Part shown: positions 30,001-41,763 of the stretch, piece after piece
How positions within the stretch are numbered: the first letter of the stretch is position 1
Layout of the letters: each line of letters begins with the position of its first letter
Assembly: GCA_964035775.1 (NCBI GenBank)
Contig: OZ038312.1
Span: forward strand, 7,364,875 to 7,428,874
Source: Osedax frankpressi
Lineage: Eukaryota > Annelida > Polychaeta > Sabellida > Siboglinidae
DNA length: 64,000 nt
Direction: 5' to 3'
Position numbers and translations under genes: made by a program
The notes under the pieces: model-generated
Databases searched by the model: none
Told to the model about the DNA's origin: nothing
What the model saw: only the letters and a program-made list of their open reading frames with translations

Positions 30001-33000
30001 TCTCTATAATAGTATCTATAAAATTCTCTATAAAACTCTCTATAAAACACTTTCTAAAACTCTCTATAGAAGTATCTATAAAGCTCTTTATATAACTTTC
30101 TATAAAACTCTATATAAAACTCTCTATAAAACTATCTATAAAATTATCTATAGAACTCTCTATAAATCTCTCTATATAAGTATCTATATAACTCTATAAA
30201 GCTCTCTATAAAACTCTCTATAAAACTCTCTATAAAACTCTATACAGAAGTATCTATAAAACTCTCTATAAAACTCTCTATAAAACTCTCTATAAAACTC
30301 TCTATATAACTATCTATAAAACTATCTATAAAACTCTCTATAAAACTCTCTATAAAACTCTATATAGAAGTATCTATAAAACTCTCTATAAAACTCTATA
30401 TAAAACTCTTTATTAAACTATCTATTAAACTCTCTATAAAACTCTCTATAGAAGTAGCTATAAAATTCTCTATATAACTCTATAAAGCTCTCTATTAAAC
30501 TCTCTTTAAAACTCTCTATAAAACTCTCTATAAAACTCTTTATAAAACTCTCTATAAAACTCTCTATAAAGCTCTCTATAAATCTCTCTATAAATTTATT
30601 TATAAAACTCTTTCTAAAACTCTCTATAAAACTCTCTATAGAAGTATCTATAAAACTCTCTATATAACTCTCTATAAAACTCTCTATAAAACTCTCTATA
30701 AAACTCTTTCTAAAACTCTCTATAAAGCTCTCTATAAAACTCTCTATAAAACTCTATATAAAACTCTCTATAAAGCTCTCTATAAAACTCTCTATAAAAC
30801 TCTCTATAAAACTCTTTATAAAACTCTCTATAAAACTCTCTATATAACTCTCTATAAAACTCTCTATAAAACTCTCTATAAAACTCTCTATATAACTATC
30901 TATAAAACTATCTATAAAACTCTCTATAAAACTCTATATAAAACTCTTTATAAAACTATCTATTAAACTCTCTATAAAACTCTCTATAGAAGTAGCTATA
31001 AAATTATCTATATAACTCTATAAAGCTCTCTATAAAACTCTCTTTAAAACTCTCTATAAAACTCTCTATAAAACTCTTTATAAAACTCTCTATAAAACTC
31101 TCTATAAAACTCTCTATAAAGCTCTCTATAAATCTCTCTATAAATTTATTTATAAAACTCTTTCTAAAACTCTCTATAAAACTCTCTATAGAAGTATCTA
31201 TAAAACTCTCTATATAACTCTCTATAAAACTCTCTATAAAACTCTCTATAAAACTATATAAAACTCTCTATGGAAGTATCTATAAAACTCTATATATAAC
31301 TCACTATAAAACTCTCTATAAAACTCTCTATAAAACTATATAAAACTCTCTATAAAACTCTCTATAAAACTCTATATAAAACTCTCTATAAAACTTTCTA
31401 TAAAACTCTCTATAAAACTCTCTATAAAACTCTCTATATAACTATCTATAAAACTCTCTATAAAACTCTCTATAAAACTCTCTATAAAACTCTTTCTAAA
31501 ACTCTCTATAATAGTATCTATAAAATTCTCTATAAAACACTTTCTAAAACTCTCTATAGAAGTATCTATAAAGCTCTTTATATAACTTTCTATAAAACTC
31601 TATATAAAACTATCTATAAAATTATCTATAGAACTCTCTATAAATCTTTCTATATAAGTATCTATATAACTCTATAAAGCTCTCTATAAAACTCTCTATA
31701 AAACTCTATACAGAAGTATCTATAAAACTCTCTATAAAACTCTCTATAAAACTCTCTATAAAACTCTCTATAAAACTCTCTATATAACTATCTATAAAAC
31801 TATCTATAAAACTCTCTATAAAACTCTCTATAAAACTCTATATAGAAGTATCTATAAAACTCTCTATAAAACTCTATATAAAACTCTTTATAAAACTATC
31901 TATTAAACTCTCTATAAAACTCTCTATAGAAGTAGCTATAAAATTCTCTATATAACTCTATAAAGCTCTCTATTAAACTCTCTTTAAAACTCTCTATAAA
32001 ACTCTCTATAAAACTCTTTATAAAACTCTCTATAAAACTCTCTATAAAACTCTCTATAAAGCTCTCTATAAATCTCTCTATAAATTTATTTATAAAACTC
32101 TTTCTAAAACTCTCTATAAAACTCTCTATAGAAGTATCTATAAAACTCTCTATATAACTCTCTATAAAACTCTCTATAAAACTCTCTATAAAACTCTTTA
32201 TAAAACTATATAAAACTCTCTATAGAAGTATCTATAAAACTCTCTATATAACTATCTATAAAACTATCTATAAAACTCTCTATAAAACTATATAAAACTC
32301 TCTATATAACTCTATATAGAAGTATCTATAAAACTATTTATAAAACTCTCTATAAAACTCTCTATAAAACTCTCTATAAAATTATCTATAGAACTCTCTA
32401 TAAAACTCTTTATAGAAGTATTTATAAAACTCTCTTTTAAATTCTCTATAAAAGTCTCTATAAAACTATCTATAAAATTATCTATAAAATTATCTATATA
32501 ACTCTCTATAAAACTCTTTATAAAACTCTTTATAAAACTCTCTATAAAACTCTCTATAAAACTCTTTCTAAAACTCTCTATAATAGTATCTATAAAATTC
32601 TCTATAAAACTCTCTATAAAACTCTCTATAGAAGTATCTATAAAGCTCTCTATAAAGCTCTCTATAAAACTCTATAAAGCTTTATATAACTCTCTATAAA
32701 ACTCTCTATAAAACTCTCCATAAAACTCTTTATATAACTCTCTATAAAACTCTATATAAAACTCTCTATAAAACTCTCCATAAAACTCTTTATATAACTC
32801 TCTATAAAACTCTATATAAAACTCTCTATAAAACTCTCTATAAAACTCTCTATAAAACTCTATAAAGCTTTATATAACTCTCTATAAAACTCTCTATAAA
32901 ACTCTCCATAAAACTCTTTATATAACTCTCTATAAAACTCTATATAAAACTCTCTATAAAACTCTCTATAAAACTCTCTATAGAAGTATCTATAAAGCTC

Positions 33001-36000
33001 TCTATAAAACTCTCTATAAAACTCTCTATAAAACTCTATATAACTCTCTATAAAACTCTATATAAAACTCTCTATAAAACTCTCTATAAAACTCTCTATA
33101 AAATTATCTATAGAACTCTTTATAAAACTCTATATAGAAGTATCTATAAAACTCTCTATAAAACTCTATATAGAAGTATCTATAAAACTCTCTATAAAAC
33201 TCTTTATAAAACTCTCTATAAAACTCTCTATAAAACTCTCTATAAAGCTCTCTATAAATCTCTCTATAAATTTATTTATAAAACTCTTTCTAAAACTCTC
33301 TATAAAGCTCTCTATAAAACTCTCTATAAAACTCTCTATAAAACTCTCTATATAACTCTATAAAGCTCTCTATAAAACTCTCTATAAAACTCTCTATATA
33401 ACTCTATAAAGCTCTCTATAAAACTCTCTATAAAACTATCTATATAACTCTCTATAAAACTCTCTATATAAGTATCTATAAAACTCTCTATAAAGCTCTC
33501 TATAAAACTCTCTATAAAACTCTCAATAAAACTCTATATAAAACTATTTATAAAACTATCTATTAAACTTTCTATTAAACTCTCTATAAAACTCTCTATA
33601 AAACTATCTATAAAACTCTCTATTAAACTCTATATAGAAGTATCCATAAAACTCTCTATAAAGCTCTCTGTAAATCTCTCTATAAATTTATTTATAAAAC
33701 TCTTTCTAAAACTCTCTATAAAACTCTATAAAACTCTCTATAAAACTCTTTATAAAACTCTATAAAACTCTCTATAAAACTCTCTATATAACTCTCTATA
33801 AAACTCTCTATAAAACTCTCTATAAAATTATCTATAGAACTCTCTATAAAACTCTTTATAGAAGTATCTATAAAACTCTTTATAAAACTCTCTTTTAAAT
33901 TCTCTATAAAAGTCTCTATCAAACTATCTATAAAATTATATATAAAATTATCTATAGAACTCTCTATAAAACTCTCTATAGAAGTATCTATAAAACTCTC
34001 TATAAAACTCTTTCTAAAACTCTCTATAAATCTCTCTATAAAACTCTCTATAAAACTCTCCATAAAACTCTCTATAAAACTATTTATATAACTCTCTATA
34101 AAACTCTATATAAAACTCTCTATAAAACTATCTATAAAATTATCTATAGAACTCTCTATAAAACTCTCTATAGAAGTATCTATAAAACTCTCTATAAAAC
34201 TCTCTATGAAACTCTCTATAGAAGTATCTATAAAACTCTCTATAAAACTCTCTATAAAACTCTCTATAAAACTCTCTATAGAAGTATCTATAAAACTCTA
34301 TAAAACTCTCTATAAAACTATCTATAAAACTCTCTATATAACTCTATAAAGCTCTCTATAAAACTCTCTATAAAACTCTCTATAAAACTCTCTATAAAAC
34401 TCTATATAAAACTCTATAAAACTCTCTATAAAACTCTCTATAAAACTCTTTATAAAACTCTATAAAGCTCTCTATAAAACTCTCTATAAAACTCTCTATA
34501 AAACTCTCTATATAACTCTCTATAAAACTCTCTATAAAACTCTCTATAAAACTCTTTATAAAACTCTATATAACTACCTATAAAACTATCTATAAAACTC
34601 TCTATAAAACTCTATATAGAAGTATCTATAGAAGTATCTATAAAACTCTCTATAAAACTCTCTATAAAATTATCTATAGAACTCTCTATAAAACTCTTTA
34701 TAGAAGTATCTATAAAACTCTCTATAAAACTCTTTATAAAACTCTCTTTTAAATTCTCTATAAAAGTCTCTATAAAACTATCTATAAAATTATCTATAAA
34801 ATTATCTATAGAACTCTCTATAAAACTCTCTATAGAAGTATCTATAAAACTCTCTATAAAACTCTCTTTTAAATTCTCTATAAAAGTCTCTATAAAACTA
34901 TCTATAAAATTATCTATAAAATTATCTATAGAACTCTATAAAACTCTCTATAGAAGTATCTATAAAACTCTCTATAAAACTCTTTCTAAAACTCTCTATA
35001 AATCTCTCTATAAAACTCTCTATACAACTATCTATAGAACTCTCTATAAAACTATCTATAAATCTCTCTATAAAACTCTTTCTAAAACTCTCTATAATAG
35101 TATCTATAAAATTCTCTATAAAACTCTCTATAAAACTCTTTCTAAAACTCTCTATAGAAGTATCTATAAAGCTCTCTATATAGCTCTCTATAAAACTCTA
35201 TAAAGCTTTATATAACTCTCTATAAAACTCTCTATAAAACTCTCCATAAAACTCTTTATATAACTCTCTATAAAACTCTATATAAAACTCTCTATAAAAC
35301 TCTCTATAAAACTCTCTATAGAAGTATCTATAAAACTCTATTAAACTCTATATAGAAGTATCTATAAAACTATCTATAAAACTCTCTATAAAACTCTCTA
35401 TAAAATTATCTATAGAACTCTCTATAAAACTCATTATAGAAGTATCTATAAAACTCTCTATAAAACTCTTTATAAAACTCTCTTTTAAATTCTCTATAAA
35501 AGTCTCTATAAAACTATCTATAAAATTATCTATAAAATTATCTATAGAACTCTCTATAAAACTCTCTATAGAAGTATCTATAAAACTATCTATAAAACTC
35601 TTTCTAAAACTCTCTATAAAATTCTCTATAAAACTCTATATAAAACTTTCTATAAAACTCTCTATAAAACTCTCTATAAAACTCTTTCTAAAACTCTTTA
35701 TAAAACTCTCTATAAAACTCTCTAGAAAACTCTCTATAAAACTCTCTATAAAACTCTTTCTAAAACTCTCTATAATAGTATCTATAAAATTCTCTATAAA
35801 ACTCTCTATAAAACTCTTTCTAAAACTCTCTATAGAAGTATCTATAAAGCTCTTTATATAACTCTCTATAAAACTCTATATAAAACTCTATATAAAACTC
35901 TCTATAAAACTATCTATAAAATTATCTATAGAACTCTCTATAAAACTCTCTATAGAAGTATCTATAAAACTCTCTATAAAACTCTCTATAAAACTCTCTA

Positions 36001-36605
36001 TAAAACTCTATATAGAAGTATCTATAAAACTATCTATAAAACTCTCTATAAAACTCTCTATAAAACTATCTATAGAACTCTCTATAAAACTCTCTATATA
36101 AGTATCTATAAAACTCTCTATAAAGCTCTTTATAAAACTCTCTATAAAGCTCTCTATAAAACTCTCTATAGAAGTATCTATAAAACTCTATATATAACTC
36201 TATAAAGCTCTCTATAAAACTCTCTTTAAAACTCTCTATAAAACTCTCTATAAAACTCTCTATATAACTCTCTATAAAACTCTTATAAAACTTTCTATAA
36301 AACTCTATAAAATTCTCTATAAAACTCTAGAAAACTCTTTATAAAACTTTCTATAAAACTCTCTATATAACTCTCTATAAAATTCTCTATGAAACTCTCT
36401 ATAAAACTCTTTAAAACTCTCTATAAAACTCTCTATAAAACTCTCTATAAAACTCTCTATAAAACTCTCTATAAAACTCTCTAAAAACTCTCTATAAAAC
36501 TCTATAAAACTCTCTATAAAACTCTCTATAAAACTCTCTATAAAACTCTCTATAAAACTCTCTATAAAACTTTCTATAAAACTCTCTAAAAAACTCTCTA
36601 TAAGC
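1..36605. repeat. Giant 12-bp satellite array (core CTCTCTATAAAA), intronic
   Basis: This is a continuous head-to-tail array with a 12-bp unit, roughly 3,000 copies, all in one orientation and running off the left edge. The main unit is CTCTCTATAAAA. Recurrent variants read CTCTATATAACT, AAAATTATCTAT, TATAGAAGTATC and AAAGCTCTCTAT. Longer duplications are superimposed. Diagnostic variant strings recur about 5,280-5,292 bp apart between 9-12 kb and 14-17 kb, and about 3,708-3,720 bp apart in the 1.7-5.8 kb and 23-29 kb regions. The block starting at base 1 recurs near 19.6 kb. The array decays into irregular units from about 36.28 kb and stops at about 36.6 kb. Open frames up to about 156 codons occur on both strands only because 12 is divisible by 3; they encode monotonous ESFI-like repeats and are not genes. 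The array lies directly upstream of an exon that begins mid-domain, so it is inferred to be intronic. Confidence 0.97.
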
Positions 36606-36753
36606 TTCCCTTACACCCACATCTATACCTACACCTACATGTATGCCTCCATTATAAACTCTGAATTTTTTTAATCCCCATCTCTTCACATTCCCCCCAC
36701 CACTCACTTACTGAATCTCCCCCAATCTCCAAATCTCTTCTGCCCTCTCTCAG
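36606..36753. other. Unique intron end between satellite and first visible exon
   Basis: About 150 bp of non-repetitive, C/T-rich sequence separates the satellite from the first recognisable exon. It ends in a good splice acceptor with a pyrimidine tract, CCCTCTCTCAG, at 36743-36753. I see no coding signal in it. Confidence 0.7.
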
Positions 36754-36863
36754 ATCCCATAAGCTGACAACTCTCGTGAGAGCTGGTGCATATCGCTGCC
36801 TGGTCAAGAGATCTTCTAACCAAACGACTTTATACTCCGACTCTTCCGAGGTCATTGTGTTGA
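36754..36863 (+). CDS. MUSK: Exon a: C-terminal half of an Ig domain
   Basis: The exon translates as SHKLTTLVRAGAYRCLVKRS, then SNQTTLYSDSSEVIVL. The G-A-Y-R-C segment is the F-strand Y-x-C signature of an I-set Ig fold, and EVIVL is the G strand. NQT is a possible N-glycosylation site. The acceptor is CTCTCTCAG. The donor is GTTAGT at 36864, leaving one base that joins the next exon to make a Thr codon. The entering phase needs two bases from an upstream exon, and the N-terminal half of this Ig is not found in the unique sequence to the left. The preceding exon must therefore lie beyond the satellite, outside the window. Confidence 0.85.
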
Positions 36864-36968
36864 GTTAGTAGCGGTCAAGATAATTGTGTATAGTTAGTAG
36901 GGCTTAAGGTCAAGATATTAAATCATTATTCACCTTTTCTCTGTGACGATGACTTACTCCCTCTACAG

Positions 36969-37096
36969 CATTACCATCTATTATCGAGGCACCTCGTAAT
37001 AAAACTGTGCCCAGAGATGGCGCTAGTGTACAGTTCATGTGCCGGGCAATTGGACAGCCAATACCGAAGGTCACATGGAGCATCAATAACAAACCT
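36969..37096 (+). CDS. MUSK: Exon b: N-terminal half of the last Ig domain
   Basis: The exon reads LPSIIEAPRNKTVPRDGASV, then QFMCRAIGQPIPKVTWSINNKP. It carries the Ig B-strand cysteine (QFMC) and the C-strand tryptophan (KVTW), with the usual G-x-P-x-P-x-V-x-W spacing of I-set domains. NKT is a potential glycosylation site. The acceptor is CCCTCTACAG after a 105-bp intron. The donor is GTTAGT at 37097, at a codon boundary. Confidence 0.9.
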
Positions 37097-37582
37097 GTTA
37101 GTTTTTACATATTGTTCTGCCATACTGTCATATTTATCTATCAATGTTATCTTTATTTATCTCAATGTTATCTTTATCTATCTCAATGTTATCTTTATTT
37201 ATCTATCAATGTTATCTTTATTTATATCAATGTTATCTTTATCTATCTCAATGTTATCTTTATCTATCTCAATGTTATCTTTATTTATCTATCAATGTTA
37301 TCTTTATTTATCTCAATGTTATCTTTATTTATCTCAAAGTTATCTTTATCTATATCAAAGTTATCTTTATTTATCTTTGTTTATCTCAATTTTATCTTTA
37401 TTTATATCAAGATTATCATTATGTATAATGTCTTTAATTACCTCAATTAATTCAATATACAAGCTATACTTTTAGTTAATTGTTTTAATAGTTCAAATAA
37501 ACTAAATTATTTGTTTTAGTAAACTTAATTTCTTAAGTGATTTGCTTTAAAACACTAAACGATTAGATAATTTGATTGACAG
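37097..37582. other. Intron within the last Ig domain
   Basis: This is a 486-bp phase-0 intron. Most of its first two-thirds is the 21-bp repeat listed separately. The remainder is AT-rich unique sequence ending in TTGATTGACAG. Confidence 0.8.
37130..37420. repeat. 21-bp minisatellite (CAATGTTATCTTTATTTATCT)
   Basis: About 13 imperfect head-to-tail copies of a roughly 21-bp unit, some with 4 extra bases (ATCT). T/C-to-A variants appear toward the right end. The open frames across it in all three plus frames are repeat artefacts. Confidence 0.9.
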
Positions 37583-37704
37583 CTCGTCGAATTCGAGAAT
37601 CGCACATCGATTTCGTTGTCGTTTGACCAGCCTGCCAATGTCTCGTGTTCCGCAATTAATGGAGTACAAGGATCTGCTAAAGCCACTGCTTACGTCACCA
37701 TCCG
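37583..37704 (+). CDS. MUSK: Exon c: C-terminal half of the last Ig domain
   Basis: It reads LVEFENRTSISLSFDQPANV, then SCSAINGVQGSAKATAYVTI. The SCSAINGVQGSA segment matches the Ig F-G region (C-x-A-x-N-x-x-G); the usual F-strand tyrosine is replaced, giving V-S-C. NRT and NVS are potential glycosylation sites. The exon starts in phase 0, directly continuing exon b. It ends with the bases CG at the donor GTATGA, and G from the CRD exon completes an Arg codon 12.6 kb downstream. Confidence 0.9.
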
Positions 37705-38295
37705 GTATGACATCCGGCTATTGTCCTGGCAATTGACCTTTTAACCGACTCCGTATTGTTCCGATCTCCCTACTCCTTAGGCCCTACTCTCCTACTCGCC
37801 ACTCCCCTGCTACCCTACTACCCTACTTCCGTCTCGCATCCTACTCCTCCATCTCAATGGATTACCCTGGCCTAGGTCATTACATCATAATTAGGTAATG
37901 CCACCATCACCTGCATTATTAATTCTGTTCAGCTTAATGGACCTAATTGGTCTTGGTCAGTATAGTAATTCCTCAATTACTAACGGTGGTCAGCAATAGT
38001 GGACAACGGCAGTGATTTCAAATTACGGCAATCATAGATATTTTATATATTTATATTGTACCTTTTCGGCATATAAAAGATACAGTTATTTTATTACTCT
38101 AGAAATAGAATTTCCATAGTTATATAATTTTTTTCTTATCCGAAATTGAAATTATTGAAAACCCCAAATTCAGAAATACTTTCAAGAAATGGCGAATAAT
38201 TTCAAACCATCGGCATTCAGATTAATCTGATCCTTTAACTCGTACTACTTTGTCTCGAGTTTTATTACTTCTATAGTGAATCTTGTTAGATACCT
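37705..38295. other. Intron start: CT-rich then AT-rich unique sequence
   Basis: This is the first part of the 12,586-bp intron between the last Ig and the CRD. A C/T-rich stretch with repeated CCTACT motifs lies at about 37760-37855. The rest is unique AT-rich sequence with no coding or RNA-gene signal that I can see. Confidence 0.6.
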
Positions 38296-38804
38296 TGTGC
38301 ATACCTATTAGAGTAAATGCCCATTAGAGTACACACCTATTAGAGTACTTACCTATTAGAGTACATACCTACTAGAGTACACACCTACTAGAGTACACAC
38401 CTATTAGAGTACACACCTATTAGAGTACACACCTATTAGAGTACACACCTATTAGAGTACACACCTATTAGAGTACTTACCTATTAGAGTACACACCTAC
38501 TAGAGTACTTACCTATTAAAGTACACACCTATTAGAGTACTTATCTATTAGAGTACACATCTACTAGAGTACACACCTATTGGAGTACTTACCTATTAGA
38601 GTACTTACCTATTGGAGTACTTACCTATTAGAGTACACACCTATTAGAGTACTTACCTACCAGAGTACTTACCTACTAGAGTACACACCTACTAGAGTAC
38701 ATACCTATTAGAGTACTTACCCATTAGAGTACTTACCTATTAGAGTACACACCTATTAGTGTACTTACCTACCAGAGTACTTACCTACTAGAGTACATAC
38801 TTTA
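38296..38804. repeat. 16-bp minisatellite (CTATTAGAGTACACAC)
   Basis: About 31 tandem copies of a 16-bp unit. The core AGAGTAC is nearly invariant. The variable part alternates between CACACC, CTTACC and CATACC, and between TATT and TACT. There are no unique spacers between copies. Confidence 0.95.
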
Positions 38805-40010
38805 GAAATATTTTTTGTTAATTCTGAAATTGAATATCATCAAATAATGTTCATTTTTATCTTTTTCAATTTTTTGATTTTTGTATGGCACAATGTTTAT
38901 GTTTGCAATAGCAATATGATTAAATGCTGTGCCTAGATACAGGGCCTGGATACTAGTCCTGGATACAGTGCACTATAGGCAATCAATACCAATCGTCACA
39001 AACACAAACACTGATCATCTCTATATATATTCTTAATATAAATTCCCTGCATTATAACCAAATAAAATGTAATTAATTTTTCGATACATATATGTTATAA
39101 AAAAGATCTCCAATATAGATACAAGCAGTAGAATGATGAAGCACCTCAATATTATATAATTATGTTATTCACAATGGATCTATTATCATTACTAAAATGT
39201 CGGAAAGTCAGTATAATGTTCAATAGACAATGTAAAGTACCTAGAATTTCTAGAATTCCTAGAATTCCTATACCTTACATGTTGTATTATAAGTAAACTA
39301 TGCATTTCTGCCTAAGTATTCTAATAGACGAATAAACTTATTCCAATAACATAAATCCTATGCTAATGAAAGTAAGTAAATTTCATTTCCTAAGTACATT
39401 GATATTAACTACAAATGGCTATACATGAAACTTTGACTCATAAGTAAGTGAAAGAAAGTTAAACAATACTATAAGAACACAATAATAACAGCTTTATGTC
39501 TGAAATCTATTGTAACAAATGTGTGTCCATTTAATAAATCAAAATCATATATTTTTTAAAGACTTTAGTTCTTAATTTCTATTATATTAATATTTTATTC
39601 AATAAATAATTATTCAAATTTTTTCCTATACGCATTTATATTATTACTTTTAAATTTAGCAATGGCAAAATCAACTAATTTGCCTGTTTTATAAATTAAT
39701 TTGCCTGTATAAACAATAAATAGTTTTTTAAATATGTTATTTTATTTGTTTCATGCAAAATTATAAAATTTCTATATTTTTTCACGATTTATTAGTTACA
39801 TTAATACATTGTTATTATTGTTATTATTATTAATATTATTATTATTATTGTTATCATTGTTATTATTTTTTTGTATTATTTGCAATGAGTTTAAGAAGGA
39901 TATAGATTTGATTTAATTAGTAATATTTGTATTAATCAATATTTCAAGTTCATAATTTATGTTAGGAATATTAGTTTTTTATGATTTTGTAGTTTAGATT
40001 ATTTTATGTG
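38805..40010. other. AT-rich unique intron sequence
   Basis: About 1.2 kb of AT-rich sequence with no recognisable gene or transposon. Minor features are a short TAGAATTCC triplet repeat near 39241-39272, a duplicated CTGGATAC motif near 38945-38968, and a TTATTATTG microsatellite near 39821-39881. Confidence 0.6.
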
Positions 40011-40460
40011 TAGATAAAGATATAAATATGTGTATATATAACATGTATATATATATATATATATATATATAGATAAATATGTGTATATATATTTATATAT
40101 ATATATAGATAAATATGTGTGTATATAATATGTATATATATATATATATATAACATGTATATATATAGATAAATATGTGTATATATATTTATATATATAT
40201 ATAGATAAATATATGTGTATATAATATGTATATATATATATATATAACATGTATATATATAGATAAATATGTGTATATATATTTATAAATATATATATAG
40301 ATAAATATGTATGTATATAACATGTATATATATATATATATATATAACATGTATATATATATAGATAAATATGTATGTATATAACATGTATATATATATA
40401 TATATAACATGTATATATAGATAAATATGTGTATATATAATTATATATACATATACTTAT
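40011..40460. repeat. TA-rich compound repeat (ATAGATAAATATGTGTATATA / ACATGTATATATATA)
   Basis: Alternating TA-dinucleotide runs are interrupted by recurring ATAGATAAATATGTG and ATAACATGTATA motifs, about eight cycles with variable spacing. The frames rich in Y, I and S on the minus strand are artefacts. Such sequence can extrude cruciforms and may be length-variable. Confidence 0.9.
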
Positions 40461-40700
40461 AGACTTTTTTATAATATAATCTAATAGGAATTTATAATGT
40501 TGTTCATAATGCATGCAATTGCCAAGACATGTAGAGTTCCTTCTCTTTCTATGATTAGATTATGATATTTGAATATTTAGGGTATTAACTTTAAGACAAG
40601 TACTTGCCTATATTGATTTGCTTTTAAATTTACGTTTAACCAGAAGTATAAATAATATGAAAATGTTCAATATACGACAATACTCTACAACCCTACTCAA
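40461..40700. other. Unique AT-rich spacer
   Basis: A short non-repetitive stretch between two repeat blocks. I see nothing functional in it. Confidence 0.5.
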
Positions 40701-40708
40701 ATCTACTC

Positions 40709-41045
40709 AACCCCGTCGCACTCGACCCCATTCAGCCCTAGTCCACCTGACTCCATTATCGCTAACCTCACTCAACCCCGTCGCACTCGACCCCATTCAG
40801 CCCTAGTCCACCTGACTCCATCATTGCTAACCACACTCAACCCCGTCACACTCGACCCCATTCAGCCCTAGTCCACCTGACTCCATTATCGCTAACCTCA
40901 CTCAACCCCGTCGCACTCGACCCCATTCAGCCCTAGTCCACCTGACTCCATTATCGCTAACCTCACTCAACCCCGTCACACTCGACCCCATTCAGCCCTA
41001 GTCCACCTGACTCCATTATCTCTAACCTCACTCAACCCCACTTAC
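40709..41045. repeat. 65-bp tandem repeat, five copies
   Basis: Five full copies begin at 40709, 40774, 40839, 40904 and 40969, exactly 65 bp apart, followed by a partial copy. The unit starts AACCCCGTCGCACTCGACCC and is much richer in C than the surrounding intron. Copies differ at a few sites, for example GTCGCA versus GTCACA. The short plus-strand open frame through it is not conserved-looking. Confidence 0.95.
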
Positions 41046-41099
41046 TACTCCACTACATTGACAGTATTCAATACATTTTTTGTATAGCTAGTACATTAT

Positions 41100-41180
41100 T
41101 GAAACATTCCAATTACATTCCAATTACATTCCAACTAAATTCCAATTACATTCTAACCTCGTTTCAATTACATTTCATCG
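41100..41180. repeat. 11-bp repeat (CATTCCAATTA), short
   Basis: About six imperfect copies of an 11-bp unit, decaying to the right (ATTCCAACT, ATTCTAACC, TTTCAATTA). Confidence 0.8.
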
Positions 41181-41760
41181 TGTCGGGAATTACATCACAA
41201 TGATAAGTAGAGATACAATTACCTGTACAAGATGCTGGGTGCGTGGTTTAGGTTTTGCCCTGAGAATCTCTGACCAGACTAAATAATTAGTCTGATAGTA
41301 AAATAAACTATCGGAAGGACTAATCCGTCTCATATTCTTAAAACCAGAACATTTTCACCGAGATCGCCTTCAACTCGAGTGTATTGCTCTGGTGATATAT
41401 TGAAATTAATACAATACAAAACAACACTATGTCTGTGTTCACAATCTATTGTATTCGCATTATATAATAGCAATAGTTATATATTGTATGCGAATCGTAC
41501 TCTCATCGTGTTATGTAACCTTATGTAACCTTATTAACCTCCCTCCATCCCAATCTACGTATTTATTATTCATATTTTTAATATTTCTATTTGGCAAGTC
41601 AATACTAATTAATAAAAAAACACCTCGGAAAAGTAAATTCCAGAGACCTAATTTCCTAATCCCTGCCATTATATACTATAATGTATTAGTTACATTAAGC
41701 TTGACTATGTATTGGCGTGACTAAAGGGTGTAGAAGACTATATGTGGGTGTAACAATATA
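41181..41760. other. Unique intron sequence with two adjacent hairpins
   Basis: This is unique sequence of more balanced composition than its surroundings. Two small inverted repeats sit back to back. At 41275-41294 there are 8-bp arms CAGACTAA/TTAGTCTG. At 41294-41312 there are 6-bp arms GATAGT/ACTATC. A 91-codon open frame at 41449-41724 is hydrophobic and low in complexity, and I recognise nothing in it. Confidence 0.5.
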
Positions 41761-41763
41761 TAG

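Noticed and set aside
1716-34063. Many minus-strand frames of 69-156 codons made of ESFI/DTSI/DNFI and one plus-strand frame of KLSI repeats
   Set aside because: Translations of the 12-bp satellite; they open and close with repeat variants and duplicate wherever the satellite block is duplicated.
37007-37475. Plus-strand frames of 94-152 codons across the last Ig intron
   Set aside because: They combine part of exon b with the 21-bp repeat; the spliced Ig explains the coding signal.
38296-38804. CRISPR-like look of the regularly spaced 16-bp repeat (and the 17- and 18-bp arrays)
   Set aside because: Direct head-to-tail copies with no unique spacers, inside introns of an animal gene.
41449-41724. 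91-codon plus-strand frame with a hydrophobic middle
   Set aside because: AT-rich intron sequence, no recognised domain, no splice or promoter evidence.
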